DNA from: Bacteroidota bacterium
GTDB lineage: Bacteria; Bacteroidota; Bacteroidia; NS11-12g; UBA955
Direction: 5' to 3'
NCBI GenBank assembly: GCA_016787485.1
Contig: JAEUUL010000017.1
Span: 1 to 33,490, forward strand
Length of the DNA: 33,490 nt
The notes under the pieces are model-generated. The model worked only from the letters and a program-made list of their open reading frames with translations, did not search any database and was not told where the DNA came from. Numbering within the stretch: position 1 is the first letter of the stretch; each line of letters opens with the position of its first letter. Position numbers and translations under genes: made by a program. Of the stretch, positions 16,101-24,057 are shown piece by piece.

Positions 16101-17056
16101 TAGCCCAGGCTGCGGTTTACGTCGCAACCCACATAGTCATCGGCATAGTTACCCAAATCCGCGTCCACCCATTGACCCATATAGCAATCGTTCAGGGCAG
16201 TGAAACCGCGGTTGATGATTTTGGTGGTATAGAAGGTCATGTTATTCACCTCATCGTTGGTGGCAAATGCAAACGCGGTTGTTTGGCATTCCACACCAAT
16301 GGGCTGACCCTGGGTTTCTGTGTGAATGTTTCCTTTGTCATTGTACACATACCAAATGAACATATCCGGTTGCTTGTCCACTCCGTTTTCGGAATTGGGG
16401 CGGCGTTCATCGAGTACCGGGTGCTCTCCTATGAGGGGATCATAGATTCCATCTGCTACAATTTCCTTATAGGGTGCCAGATAGGCCGCTTCGTTTCCTG
16501 TGCGCACAGAACGTGTGCGACCAGCAGGCCAGTCACGGATGGCCGCACTTTGTGCACTATATCCCTGGGAAGCACTGGCCTCAAAATCTTCCAGTTCATC
16601 GCGGGTTACTTTCCACATTTTGTCGTAGGTTTTACAACGGATGGGGTCTGTGCTGGAAGTGCTGGTATCCAGTGGTCCGGGCCAGAAGTCAGATCCACCC
16701 TGGCGGTATGTCATCGCCGCCAGTTTAAGACTGCCTCCGTTGTCTTTGCCACCAATCCAGATGGCACCGGCAAACAGGGAGTGCTTGCGCACCGCATTGG
16801 GATCAGATACCTTGGGTACTTCATACTTGGGGTTGTTCAAATCCCACCACATGTCACCACCGTTAAGAATTTTGGTTCTCACGTTGTTTACATCCAGGTC
16901 GGCACTTTGGGTCGCCGGCTCGCAGGTATTGGCAAACATGATGGTTCGCTGATCATCCGCAGACTTTGTCCGTTTCGGATTCAGGTTGGCAATGGGTCTT
17001 GCCAACAGGCTTTGGGCCAGAAGCCCTGCAGCCATAAACATTACAATCCTTTTCAT
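13109..17056 (-). CDS. Large secreted protein with T9SS type A-like C-terminal domain
   Basis: This 1315-residue protein has a signal peptide (MKRIVMFMAAGLLAQSLLA). It then has a conserved-looking block DVNNVRTKILNGGDMWWDL and HSLFAGAIWIGGKD (about 53-100) that I recall from many uncharacterised Bacteroidota secreted proteins. An Asp/Gly-rich segment (CYNGDDDDEG, about 320) may bind calcium. The C-terminal domain reads VNVVPNPYRGYSQYE, VKITNLPPTCSITIYDMAGN, WDLKNGSNVPISSGLYLIHI, typical of the type A sorting fold. About a dozen residues (RWYGIMHSIDLDTY) extend beyond the usual end. It lies between a TonB-dependent receptor gene (25-nt gap) and a PorV-like gene (11-nt gap), all read in the same direction. 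I do not recognise an enzyme domain, so its function is unknown. Confidence 0.85.
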   Translation of the reverse strand: MKRIVMFMAAGLLAQSLLARPIANLNPKRTKSADDQRTIMFANTCEPATQSADLDVNNVRTKILNGGDMWWDLNNPKYEVPKVSDPNAVRKHSLFAGAIWIGGKDNGGSLKLAAMTYRQGGSDFWPGPLDTSTSSTDPIRCKTYDKMWKVTRDELEDFEASASQGYSAQSAAIRDWPAGRTRSVRTGNEAAYLAPYKEIVADGIYDPLIGEHPVLDERRPNSENGVDKQPDMFIWYVYNDKGNIHTETQGQPIGVECQTTAFAFATNDEVNNMTFYTTKIINRGFTALNDCYMGQWVDADLGNYADDYVGCDVNRSLGYCYNGDDDDEGVLGYGLNPPSVGVDYFEGPRDTSNKELGLSHFMYYNNNFDPIRGNPTNATGYYNLLQGKWLGGQTVTRGGTGYGGSQPAKYMFPADTDPDFPGSCWDEKSSGNQPSDRRFLQSTGPFLLKPGAVQRITVGVVWARTTSGGAGSPCNSSAQGSLSLLKLASDKAQTLFNNNFKILDGPNAPDVEMQELESELVMKLLNTSSDKVEGYTETYKDAQNNTKTYKFEGYLVYQLKDGTVSTGDLENTDKARLLFQADMSNGRGMIINKVFDPKLATLIPVIKVEGADKGVLHSYSIKQDLFATTANTNLVDFKPYYYMVLSYAIIADDPTQSDPTQFLAGRRNIQVYRAVPHKTQPENFGTELRSGYGSGPRLTRLDGRGNGGNVLEFSEETIKTIMKDGYAPNPTYVGGAGPVAIKVIDPLKVPKAKFELYFKERSNSLVGTNGLNLKDSITSNSYWVLVNTTSGDTIAGEVPMSQDYESVEGVTYEQIHQNMDRTKPLVKRSFNNKNPNVSLKDWGFSLQVKQVYNPGENEVAEPSNGLLDATVEWEDNGKQWLTAIPDQDGVTWTNWIRAGNNGRGATFDPFAHDFFKQLSPNELALDPNQSYEKLWNGRIAPYGLVAREKYNSTSGRNTFGFAWSGNGITDNPLSELASIELVITPDKNLWSRAPVLEMCDDELTQSNQGKVPKFSIRAGTSRDKNLNEQGGSTGLSWFPGYAYNLETGERLVIAFGEDSYLTGENGSDMIWNPTDKVYNDNGNYPAIGGKHFIYIFGTGHSWPLRNEKGQRYLGDDDGNFNDYKNNLAANAGPTPKRRMLGRLMYVIPAYLASGYRMDAGVPPTTVKFKISVKKAYTTYNTPASKNNDRGFYTFDANEISPDISKENGKKSLDLVNVVPNPYRGYSQYETSPVDSRVKITNLPPTCSITIYDMAGNLIRTIPKADDKTYYEWDLKNGSNVPISSGLYLIHIKTKDLGEKVIRWYGIMHSIDLDTY

Positions 17057-17081
17057 ACTTTATCCTTTTCTTTTCCTCGTG

Positions 17082-20000
17082 TTAATTAAAATTGATACGC
17101 ACACCCAGACGGACAGTGCGGGGAGAACCCCAGTTGCCGGCTTGTGAATTCAGCAGAATCTTATACAAATCGGTATAGCTCTGTGCGTTGATCTGGTTCT
17201 GAACGGCCAGTTTGCCCTGGGGTGAGTTCAGGAAACCATCGTCGTCGGCCTGACCTGTGTAGGGGAACACACCCACTACATTTTTGGTATTCAGCACATT
17301 GTTCACCCACAGGAATACATTGAATACAAGCGGGTTGTCTTTTCCTGCACGCTTCAGAGAGAAACCTTTGGTGAAGTTCATGTCCAGTGTGTACTGCCAG
17401 GGAAGGCGGGCACCGTAAGGCACACCTTTGATCTGGGCACGGTCTACAGCACCAATTTGCACAGGACGGGTTGTAGGTGTATAAGGGCCACCGCTGTAGG
17501 TGTTGCCAATCACGTTCAGGCTTGCATATTCAAGCAATTTTTTCAGGCCGGCAGGGCCGATGTACAGGCTTTTCTTGCGTACCGGATCAAATCCACCGCC
17601 CCAGGCCCATGTAGCAGAGGCTTTGATGTTGTGGCGGATATCCAGTTCACCCAGAGGAATCACATTCCGCAGGTTGGGTTGATTGCTGGCGATCAATGCG
17701 GCCTGACTGTTGATGTTGGAACCGGTACCATCGGCAAACTGCAACATATAGCTGCACTGGAATGAAAGTGGTCCGATATTTTCCATAATATAGCTTGCAC
17801 GGAAACCGGTAATGGTTGCGAAGTCTATGTTGCGGTAGGTGGTATAGGTAGAAGGGTAACCGTTTGAGATTTGATATAAACCAAAATCATTGCGGATTTC
17901 GCTGTAGCTGGCTGCCAGTTCGAGACCCTTATTGGCTTTTTTACCAAAAATCTGCTTATAACCCACTTCGTAGTCGGTTTTAATCCGGCTTTTCAGGTCA
18001 CCGTTGCTGATGGTGCTACCCTGACGGTTTTTAAGGAAGTACAATTCGTCGATAGAAAGGAATGAAGCTCCACTGTTCGGGCGCTGAGCCAGCACATCGT
18101 AGCTCACATAGAATGTCTTTTTGCGGGGCTCCAGCGGGAAGCTGAACCATATGCGGGGCAGCAGATTGATGGCCGGAATAAAATCACGCAGAGACTCTTT
18201 GGTCAATACCTGGTCTTTTACATCGGGTTTTACCAGCAGGGGAGCAATTTTACCATTGCTGGTCTGGTTGGCCAGAAACTCAGAACTGCGCTGCTCACTG
18301 CCGTCTGCATTGTACCATTTGTCTCCGTTGCGGTAACCTACAATTTTGGTAGGTGCCTGTATGTCGTTTACATATACTTTAAAGTCTGAACCAATGTTGT
18401 CCGGATGAGATACAGCAAGACCATTGATTTTGTTCACCTCGCCGGCGGTTTTGATGGCATACAGACTGTATGGGTCTTTCAATACGGACTGATTGGCGTC
18501 GTAGCGTTCCATACGCAGACCCATGCGGAAGATAAGGTCTTTGAACTGGAATTGATCCTGCAACCAGGCAGCCATATACACGGGCTGGAAAGCACCAATT
18601 GTACGCTGGTCCCTGTTGTTCAGAAAATCTTCAATGGCAGGCTTGCCACGCTGCTTGCGGCCCAGGTAGTCGTAACCAAAGTAACTAACATAGCCATTGC
18701 CGTTGTTCAACAACTCATCGGCGTTGAACATATCCAGTTTAAAATCACCGGGTTTGTAGGAATTGATATCTACAAAGGTGCGTTCATCCACAGGCTTGCC
18801 ATACACATCCACTGCACCCTCTTTGATGAGTTTTTCGCGGAAAGCGCGGTCAAAATGGGATTGCTCGCCATAATTCACCAGACGGTTGTAGCGCACGGTA
18901 TCCATAAACACACCATTTGCGTCGTAGCTGAGAATGGGGTTGTCTTTATCAAGATTGCTGATGTGCTTGTTCATCAACTGGTTCATCAGAATCCACAGTC
19001 CGTTGGCACCCAGGCCATAACCGCGGTTGATGAGTTGCTCATAGTAAAAACCTGCCTGCAAATCATGCGGGGTGCGTTCGCGGCCGCCCACAGTTTTGGG
19101 TTTAACCTGCATCTGACCCATGGCAAACACAGAGTATTTTTCGCTGTTGCTCTTGCTCCATCCGGAAGCATTGGCACCGGGGGTTCCCCACAGGGAATAA
19201 ACGTTGCTTGGGTTATACCCGTTCAGCAGGCCCAGGCTGTTCTGGATTTGCTGGAAGTTGCTGATTTTGAAGCCCCGGCTGTTATAGTAATCGTAAATAC
19301 TCTGGGTATAACGGGCACGAACCGGGTTGAGATCACTGGGTGCAAAAGTCATCAGTGTATCGGCATAGCCTACCTGCTCCCAATAGTTGCGCAGTTGCAC
19401 ATAACGGCCATACTGGTCACGCACGATTTTGGGGTCTTTGTTGGGGTTCTGTTGTGCGTCATAATCGCTGTAGGCAAAAACCGGAGTGGGGTAAGAGGTG
19501 AAAGAACCCAGGTATCCGTAATCAAACACATTGTCGAGGTGCTTTGCATCTCTGCTGTTTGAAGAGGCATTCTGGTATTCAGCGCGGATGGTATAGAAGG
19601 CAGATTTGATGCTGCTTTTCTTATCGGTTTTGAAGTTTTGGGTGAATTGCAGGTAACTACGCAGGGTGGTCGCATCGCTGCGTCCGTTTGCGGCCTGGTT
19701 CATGATAGAACTGCTCACGCCCAGACCCTGACTGTAGTAGTAACTGGCAAAACCAGTCACAGTAATCAGATTGTTCGGACGGAACTCCAGTTTACCATAA
19801 CCGCTACCTGTATACAGGGGTGAATTCGGGTGATACTTGAGATGGTCAAAATCACTCATACGAAGGTTTGTAGCCGCGTGAACAAAACCAGTGGGAGTAG
19901 GAATCAATGGGTTTTGTTCAATCTCTTTTAACTTTTCTTCCTTCACCTGGTAAACACCGGTGCGAACCGGAGAAGGGTCTTTGTAATAACCCAGATCGGC

Positions 20001-20843
20001 ATTCATGGTGAAACCCAGTTTCACAATCTTCTTGGTGGTTCCGGCTTCATCTTTATACTTCTGCACCCACAGCGGGCCGGAAACAAATCCGGAAAGGGTG
20101 TTCATTCCGTATGGATCAAGTCCGGTGGAGGTGATTCCTTCCAAAGCAGTAACCAGTCGTTCCGACGCACTGCGCGTGGTATAACTGAATGCGCCACCGG
20201 TAAGGTCACCATACTGAGCCGGGATACCGCCGATGTTCACAGAGATTTGCTCTGTTCCCAGGGTAGACACAGCGCCGGAACCGATAACCATCACACCGTC
20301 TACAAAGGTGCGGTTACCATCTGCACGGGTTCCTCTTACGGAAATACCCTGTGCCGTGGCCAGCACCGCTGAGTTGGTAGAGGTAATGGCGCCAATACCC
20401 CGGTTACTACCATTGAGCAGCTGTTTGTTGCTTACAGATTTTTCATTTTTTTCTATATCAATGACACTTTTGCGCTTGGCGAATACTTCAGCTCCCGGGA
20501 GCACCACCACGTCTTTGCCCATCTGGATTTCCAGCGGAGTGTTGAGACCTGTGGTCAATTCCCGTTCAAAGGTTTTATCCGGCAAACCTTCTTTGGTAGC
20601 CATGATTTTGTAGTTGCCGGGCTGCAATGTCTGGAAAAGGGCGTTGCCGTCTGAATCGGTGGTATCCGAGGCGACTTCAATGCCTTCCAGCATCATGGCA
20701 ATACGCACACCGCTGAGGTTGCGTCCATCCTGATCCGTGGTTTTCACCCGGAAATCTGCAAAAGTGGTCTGTGCCCACGCGGCACCCATGCCTGTAAGGC
20801 TAAGGGTGATAAGGGCAAGGAACCTGTGTATTATATGCTTCAT
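17082..20843 (-). CDS. TonB-dependent receptor with N-terminal carboxypeptidase-regulatory-like domain
   Basis: TonB-dependent receptors import ligands or act as outer-membrane gates energised by TonB. At 1253 residues this one is large. A signal peptide ends AAWAQ. Residues about 25-110 form a CarboxypepD_reg-like beta sandwich (VKTTDQDGRNLSGVRIAM, DSDGNALFQTLQPGNYKI). The plug (about 150-228) has QGISVRGTRADGNRTFVDGV and IGGIPAQYGDLTGGAFSYTT. The remainder is a 22-strand-type barrel ending VRLGVRINFN, with the terminal aromatic two residues from the end. It is the first gene of a three-gene unit and is preceded by a good promoter, a GAAA-loop hairpin and AGGAG close to the ATG. It carries no SusD-like partner, so a glycan uptake role is not supported. 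The substrate is unknown. Confidence 0.9.
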   Translation of the reverse strand: MKHIIHRFLALITLSLTGMGAAWAQTTFADFRVKTTDQDGRNLSGVRIAMMLEGIEVASDTTDSDGNALFQTLQPGNYKIMATKEGLPDKTFERELTTGLNTPLEIQMGKDVVVLPGAEVFAKRKSVIDIEKNEKSVSNKQLLNGSNRGIGAITSTNSAVLATAQGISVRGTRADGNRTFVDGVMVIGSGAVSTLGTEQISVNIGGIPAQYGDLTGGAFSYTTRSASERLVTALEGITSTGLDPYGMNTLSGFVSGPLWVQKYKDEAGTTKKIVKLGFTMNADLGYYKDPSPVRTGVYQVKEEKLKEIEQNPLIPTPTGFVHAATNLRMSDFDHLKYHPNSPLYTGSGYGKLEFRPNNLITVTGFASYYYSQGLGVSSSIMNQAANGRSDATTLRSYLQFTQNFKTDKKSSIKSAFYTIRAEYQNASSNSRDAKHLDNVFDYGYLGSFTSYPTPVFAYSDYDAQQNPNKDPKIVRDQYGRYVQLRNYWEQVGYADTLMTFAPSDLNPVRARYTQSIYDYYNSRGFKISNFQQIQNSLGLLNGYNPSNVYSLWGTPGANASGWSKSNSEKYSVFAMGQMQVKPKTVGGRERTPHDLQAGFYYEQLINRGYGLGANGLWILMNQLMNKHISNLDKDNPILSYDANGVFMDTVRYNRLVNYGEQSHFDRAFREKLIKEGAVDVYGKPVDERTFVDINSYKPGDFKLDMFNADELLNNGNGYVSYFGYDYLGRKQRGKPAIEDFLNNRDQRTIGAFQPVYMAAWLQDQFQFKDLIFRMGLRMERYDANQSVLKDPYSLYAIKTAGEVNKINGLAVSHPDNIGSDFKVYVNDIQAPTKIVGYRNGDKWYNADGSEQRSSEFLANQTSNGKIAPLLVKPDVKDQVLTKESLRDFIPAINLLPRIWFSFPLEPRKKTFYVSYDVLAQRPNSGASFLSIDELYFLKNRQGSTISNGDLKSRIKTDYEVGYKQIFGKKANKGLELAASYSEIRNDFGLYQISNGYPSTYTTYRNIDFATITGFRASYIMENIGPLSFQCSYMLQFADGTGSNINSQAALIASNQPNLRNVIPLGELDIRHNIKASATWAWGGGFDPVRKKSLYIGPAGLKKLLEYASLNVIGNTYSGGPYTPTTRPVQIGAVDRAQIKGVPYGARLPWQYTLDMNFTKGFSLKRAGKDNPLVFNVFLWVNNVLNTKNVVGVFPYTGQADDDGFLNSPQGKLAVQNQINAQSYTDLYKILLNSQAGNWGSPRTVRLGVRINFN

Positions 20844-20871
20844 ACTCCTGTTTTACGTTCGTCGTTTAAAG

Positions 20872-20887
20872 CCCGATTTTCATCGGG
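20872..20887 (-). promoter_or_regulatory. GAAA-tetraloop hairpin in the 5' leader
   Basis: In the minus-strand transcript, CCCGAT-GAAA-ATCGGG forms a 6-bp stem closed by a GNRA tetraloop. It lies between the predicted transcription start near 20893 and the ATG at 20843. It is not followed by a T-run, so it is not a terminator. It could stabilise the 5' end or bind a regulator. Confidence 0.5.
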
Positions 20888-20899
20888 GATATTCGTTGG

Positions 20900-20931
20900 C
20901 AAGTTTACCCAAATTTCCATGATTTACCAAA
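20900..20931 (-). promoter_or_regulatory. Bacteroidota-type promoter of the receptor / cargo / PorV unit
   Basis: TTTG at 20931-20928, a 20-nt spacer, then TAAACTTG at 20907-20900. This fits the consensus TTTG-N19-21-TAnnTTTG with one mismatch. Predicted transcription starts near 20893, about 50 nt upstream of the start codon. Confidence 0.65.
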
Positions 20932-21055
20932 GCCCGGGCGAAATACACCTCTGAAAAGATTCATGCAATCTGACAAACCTGTGAATTAAAGTTGAAAATC
21001 AGTCAATTGCAGCTACAACGAAGCAGCCACACAAAACTATCTGATTGAATGACTG
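20932..21055. other. Intergenic stretch beyond the hydroxyacid dehydrogenase gene
   Basis: AT-rich spacer between the hydroxyacid dehydrogenase stop and the promoter of the receptor unit. I find no convincing hairpin terminator or gene. Transcription from upstream could run into the receptor unit. Confidence 0.4.
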
Positions 21056-21994
21056 TCACTTATGAAAATATTGAATTATTTTTGCTGCCAAAACCATGGA
21101 AATACGCTGATAACTTTCTGCGGTCCAGCCTCCTATGTGCGGACTTAAAACCACCCTGTGTGAAGCAGTGAGTTTATCAAACCATTCACGGTCTGCATCT
21201 CCCATACTGCGCGGATCTTCATGTTCCAGGACATCGGCTGCGAAGCCCCGGATTTTGCCGGATTCCAGTGCAGAAATCACCGCCCGTGTATCTACAATTT
21301 CTCCCCGCGACAGATTCAGTAACCAGATATTCCTGACACAACCCTGAATAAAATCTGAATTTACCATGTGTTTAGTATGACGGGTTAATGGCACATGAAA
21401 AGTGATAATATCCGCTTCATTCTGAATCACTTGCAGCGAAACTTCTTCTATGCCTGCCTTTCCGAATCCTTTTTTGTATTTATCATAGGCCAAAACCTGC
21501 GTTTCGAATCCTGCCAATTTATTGGCAACTGCCGAACCGGTGTTTCCATAACCGATGATTCCCACTGTTTTTCCTTTCAGTTCAACACCGCGGTTTGCTT
21601 CCCGCTGCCACAGTCCCTGCCTCACTTCACGGTCTGCCCGGGCCAGATTGTGCAGGAGTGAAAGCAGCATACCCAGGGTATGTTCACCTACTGAATCACT
21701 GTTTGCTTCACCGGCATTTACACATAGTATACCCAGGTCAGTTGCCGCAGTTTCATCAATATTGTCCATACCTGCACCCCCGCGTGCTACCAGTTTCAGT
21801 GCTGGTCCTGTAGCGAGCAATTCACGATCGGCGCGGGTTTTGCTGCGCATAACCAGTACTTCTGTACCTTGTTGCAGATGTTTCAGAATGCCTTCGCGCT
21901 TTAACTCCGGCAGATAGACAAAATCGAGATCCGCCTCCTCAAGAAGCCCGGTTAAGCTTGGGTGAAAATCATCGGCAATGAGTATGCGGGCCAT
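21056..21994 (-). CDS. NAD-dependent D-2-hydroxyacid dehydrogenase, 3-phosphoglycerate dehydrogenase-like
   Basis: The 312-residue protein has the D-isomer-specific dehydrogenase fold. It shows GGAGMDNID (about 93), an NAD-binding GYGNTGSAVA (about 148-157) with an acidic residue at the end of the next strand (AYDKYKK), and the catalytic trio in LSRGEIVD (Arg), DVLEHEDP (Glu) and SPHIGGWT (His). The likely reaction is oxidation of 3-phosphoglycerate at the start of serine synthesis. It lacks the C-terminal ACT/regulatory domain of E. coli SerA, so the short form or a related substrate is possible. It starts 32 nt after the biotin carboxylase gene, probably on the same transcript. A 6-bp hairpin (22004-22019) lies in that gap. 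Confidence 0.85.
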   Translation of the reverse strand: MARILIADDFHPSLTGLLEEADLDFVYLPELKREGILKHLQQGTEVLVMRSKTRADRELLATGPALKLVARGGAGMDNIDETAATDLGILCVNAGEANSDSVGEHTLGMLLSLLHNLARADREVRQGLWQREANRGVELKGKTVGIIGYGNTGSAVANKLAGFETQVLAYDKYKKGFGKAGIEEVSLQVIQNEADIITFHVPLTRHTKHMVNSDFIQGCVRNIWLLNLSRGEIVDTRAVISALESGKIRGFAADVLEHEDPRSMGDADREWFDKLTASHRVVLSPHIGGWTAESYQRISMVLAAKIIQYFHK

Positions 21995-22003
21995 GGTATG
22001 CAG

Positions 22004-22019
22004 TCAGGGCATTCCCTGA
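22004..22019 (-). other. Small hairpin between biotin carboxylase and dehydrogenase genes
   Basis: TCAGGG and CCCTGA form a perfect 6-bp inverted repeat around a 4-nt loop, 9 nt upstream of the dehydrogenase ATG. There is no T-run, so it is unlikely to terminate. It could affect mRNA processing or translation of the downstream gene, or be chance. Confidence 0.3.
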
Positions 22020-22026
22020 AGTGGTG

Positions 22027-23529
22027 TCAGGAGTAAAAAGATTTGCGGTTTCTGTGCCAGGAGCTTGGCTCATTTTCCGGCTTGCCCAGGGCAGTATGCG
22101 TTGCATCCACAGTGCGGTCAAAAAAGGTTGCTGCCGCTGCGGCCAGCGCGTCTTTTTCTGCATCGGTCCATTCCGGAACCAGCATGAGGGGCTGAAAATG
22201 GTCTCCGATAAAATGTGTATCAAAAGTGCCGGCTTTGAACAGGGGGTGGCTGAGCACAAATGTTCCGAACGAAAGGGTGGTTTCTATGCCCGTAATCCGG
22301 TATTCACCAATTGCCCTTTTCAACCGTTCAATGGCGGTGGTGCGGTCTTCTCCCCATACCACCAGTTTGGCAATCATGTTGTCGTAATAAATGGGAATTT
22401 CAGCACCTGGCTCCATGCAATCGTCTACCCGCACACCGGGGCCTTTGGGCAGGCTGTAATCACCAAGTGTGCCTATGCTGGGCAGGAAATTGTTTGCCGG
22501 ATCCTCTGCACATACCCTTAATTCTATGGCATGTCCGTTCATTCTCAGGCTTTCCTGGGAAAAGCTCAAACGTTCTCCGGCGGCAACACAGATTTGCTCT
22601 CTCACCAGATCTATGCCAGTGATACACTCGGTAACCGGATGTTCTACCTGCAGGCGTGTGTTCATTTCCAGGAAATAGAAATTCCCGTCGTTGCCCACCA
22701 AAAATTCCACGGTACCGGCACCCGTATAGTTGCAGGCTCTGGCCACATTAACTGCGGCTTCGCCCATTTTGTGTCGCAGTTCAGGGGTGAGTGCGGCACT
22801 GGGCGCTTCTTCCACCAGTTTCTGGTGCCGGCGTTGTATACTGCATTCGCGTTCAAACAGATGACAGATGTTTCCATGTGTATCAGCCATGATTTGAAAC
22901 TCGATATGGCGGGGACCTCCCACATATTTTTCAATAAAAACAGAATCGTCGCCAAAGGAGCTTCGTGCCTCGCTGCGGGCTGTTTGCAGTGCGCCCAGAA
23001 ACTCAGATTCTGCAAAAACGGCGCGCATGCCTTTTCCACCCCCACCTGCACTTGCTTTTACCAATACAGGAAAACCAATACTGCGTGCAATGTCCAGGGC
23101 AGCCTCATCATTGGTAATGGCCTCATTGATTCCGGGAACAAGGGGTACTCCAAACTTTTCCACTGCCTGCTTACTGGCAATCTTGCTGCCCATTACTTCC
23201 ATACTTTCAGGCGATGGCCCGATAAGCACGATACCATGTTCTTTGAGCAAGCGGGCAAATCCTGCATTTTCACTCAGAAAACCATAGCCGGGGTGAACTG
23301 CCTGTGCACCGGTTTTTTTACATACTTCCAGAATACGGTCCATACGAAGATAGGAATCGCTGCTGGCAGCAGTGCCAATACACCAGGCCTCATCAGCATA
23401 ACGCACATGCATGGCTTTTCTGTCGGCCTCGCTATAGACCGCTACAGTAGCAATGCCCATTTCCCGGCAGGTGCGCATCACCCGTATGGCAATTTCGCCG
23501 CGGTTGGCTATCAGTATCTTTTGAAACAC
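22027..23529 (-). CDS. accC: Biotin carboxylase subunit of an acyl-CoA carboxylase
   Basis: The enzyme carboxylates biotin with bicarbonate and ATP, the first half-reaction of acetyl- or propionyl-CoA carboxylase. The 500-residue protein has FQKILIANRGEIAIRVMRT at the start, HPGYGFLSENAGFA (about 79-92), the glycine-rich ATP-grasp loop GGGGKGMR (162-169), RECSIQRRHQKLVEEAPS, and FLEMNTRLQVEHPVTE (about 290-305). It is some 50 residues longer than E. coli AccC, as in a Bacteroidota branch I recall being annotated as either AccC or the propionyl-CoA carboxylase alpha chain. It lacks a fused biotin-carrier domain (no MKM motif), and no accB or carboxyltransferase gene lies nearby. The acyl-CoA substrate is therefore open. 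It starts 6 nt after the TerB-like gene. Confidence 0.9.
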   Translation of the reverse strand: MFQKILIANRGEIAIRVMRTCREMGIATVAVYSEADRKAMHVRYADEAWCIGTAASSDSYLRMDRILEVCKKTGAQAVHPGYGFLSENAGFARLLKEHGIVLIGPSPESMEVMGSKIASKQAVEKFGVPLVPGINEAITNDEAALDIARSIGFPVLVKASAGGGGKGMRAVFAESEFLGALQTARSEARSSFGDDSVFIEKYVGGPRHIEFQIMADTHGNICHLFERECSIQRRHQKLVEEAPSAALTPELRHKMGEAAVNVARACNYTGAGTVEFLVGNDGNFYFLEMNTRLQVEHPVTECITGIDLVREQICVAAGERLSFSQESLRMNGHAIELRVCAEDPANNFLPSIGTLGDYSLPKGPGVRVDDCMEPGAEIPIYYDNMIAKLVVWGEDRTTAIERLKRAIGEYRITGIETTLSFGTFVLSHPLFKAGTFDTHFIGDHFQPLMLVPEWTDAEKDALAAAAATFFDRTVDATHTALGKPENEPSSWHRNRKSFYS

Positions 23530-23535
23530 GGGATA

Positions 23536-24009
23536 TCAGGCCTCTGCGCCTTCGGGATTCTGTATCATGGGCAAATGCACCCACTCCTGTTCTGCCGGGG
23601 TTATGGCATTCACACCCCAGAAACCGCCTTCGGCAGTAGCCACATAGTGGGCAAACTGGCGCAAACTGTGGTATAACTGACGTGCAAAGTGTTTTTCAAG
23701 CTTGGGCATGATGCGGTTTAAACGAGACAGCATGTCGGAGAGGTATTGGTTGCGTTCCGCTGTATTCTCCGGAAGCGCAGCAATCAGGGAACGCAGTTCA
23801 TTGGCCGCATCATGATCCAGCTCACGGTACAATTCCCGCAGTTCGTATTTTTCACTGAACGTTTTGGTATGTATCAACTCTAAAATGCGTTTTTTCTCTA
23901 CATCATCCACCAGTCCGTCGGCACCGGCTATGAGTACAGAAACATACATGGGAGCATGTAAAACAAGGTCTTTCTCTTCCTGGGAAAGGGATTTAATGTG
24001 ATCTAACAT
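23536..24009 (-). CDS. TerB-like helical protein of unknown function
   Basis: The 157-residue all-helical protein resembles the TerB/DjlA N-terminal fold. It has LVLHAPMYVSVLIAGADGLVDDVEKKRI near the start and AEGGFWGVNAITPAEQEWV near the end, the paired acidic helix-start motifs of that family. TerB domains are often linked to metal or stress responses, but no reaction is known. I chose the ATG at 24009. A longer in-frame start at 24312 would cross the palindrome and overlap ccmB. The gene is the first of a likely TerB-like, accC, dehydrogenase unit, with a candidate operator-promoter directly upstream. Confidence 0.75.
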   Translation of the reverse strand: MLDHIKSLSQEEKDLVLHAPMYVSVLIAGADGLVDDVEKKRILELIHTKTFSEKYELRELYRELDHDAANELRSLIAALPENTAERNQYLSDMLSRLNRIMPKLEKHFARQLYHSLRQFAHYVATAEGGFWGVNAITPAEQEWVHLPMIQNPEGAEA

Positions 24010-24024
24010 TGCGCTTGGCTGGAT

Positions 24025-24052
24025 TAAAATTACCTTCGCGAAGGTAAACAAA
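24025..24052 (-). promoter_or_regulatory. Candidate promoter of the TerB-like/accC unit
   Basis: On the minus strand, TTTG (24052-24049) and TAATTTTA (24032-24025, one mismatch to TAnnTTTG) flank the 18-bp palindrome. The spacer is 16 nt, shorter than the usual 19-21. The -33 box may instead be the T-run just upstream. Confidence 0.4.
24030..24047. promoter_or_regulatory. Perfect 18-bp palindrome in a divergent promoter gap
   Basis: TTACCTTCGCGAAGGTAA is identical to its reverse complement. It lies in the 48-bp gap between the TerB-like gene (minus) and the ccmB-like gene (plus), within the spacer of the minus-strand promoter candidate. This is a classic placement for a dimeric repressor operator. 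The regulator is not identified. Confidence 0.6.
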
Positions 24053-24057
24053 AAATC

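Noticed and set aside
15695..17089. 464-codon plus-strand frame antisense to the T9SS cargo gene
   Set aside because: Shadow of a real gene. No motif, signal or ribosome binding site supports it.
18405..19562. 385-codon plus-strand frame antisense to the TonB-dependent receptor
   Set aside because: Shadow frame. The receptor on the other strand is complete and recognisable.
22531..23676. 381-codon plus-strand frame antisense to accC
   Set aside because: The opposite strand encodes a complete, highly conserved biotin carboxylase.
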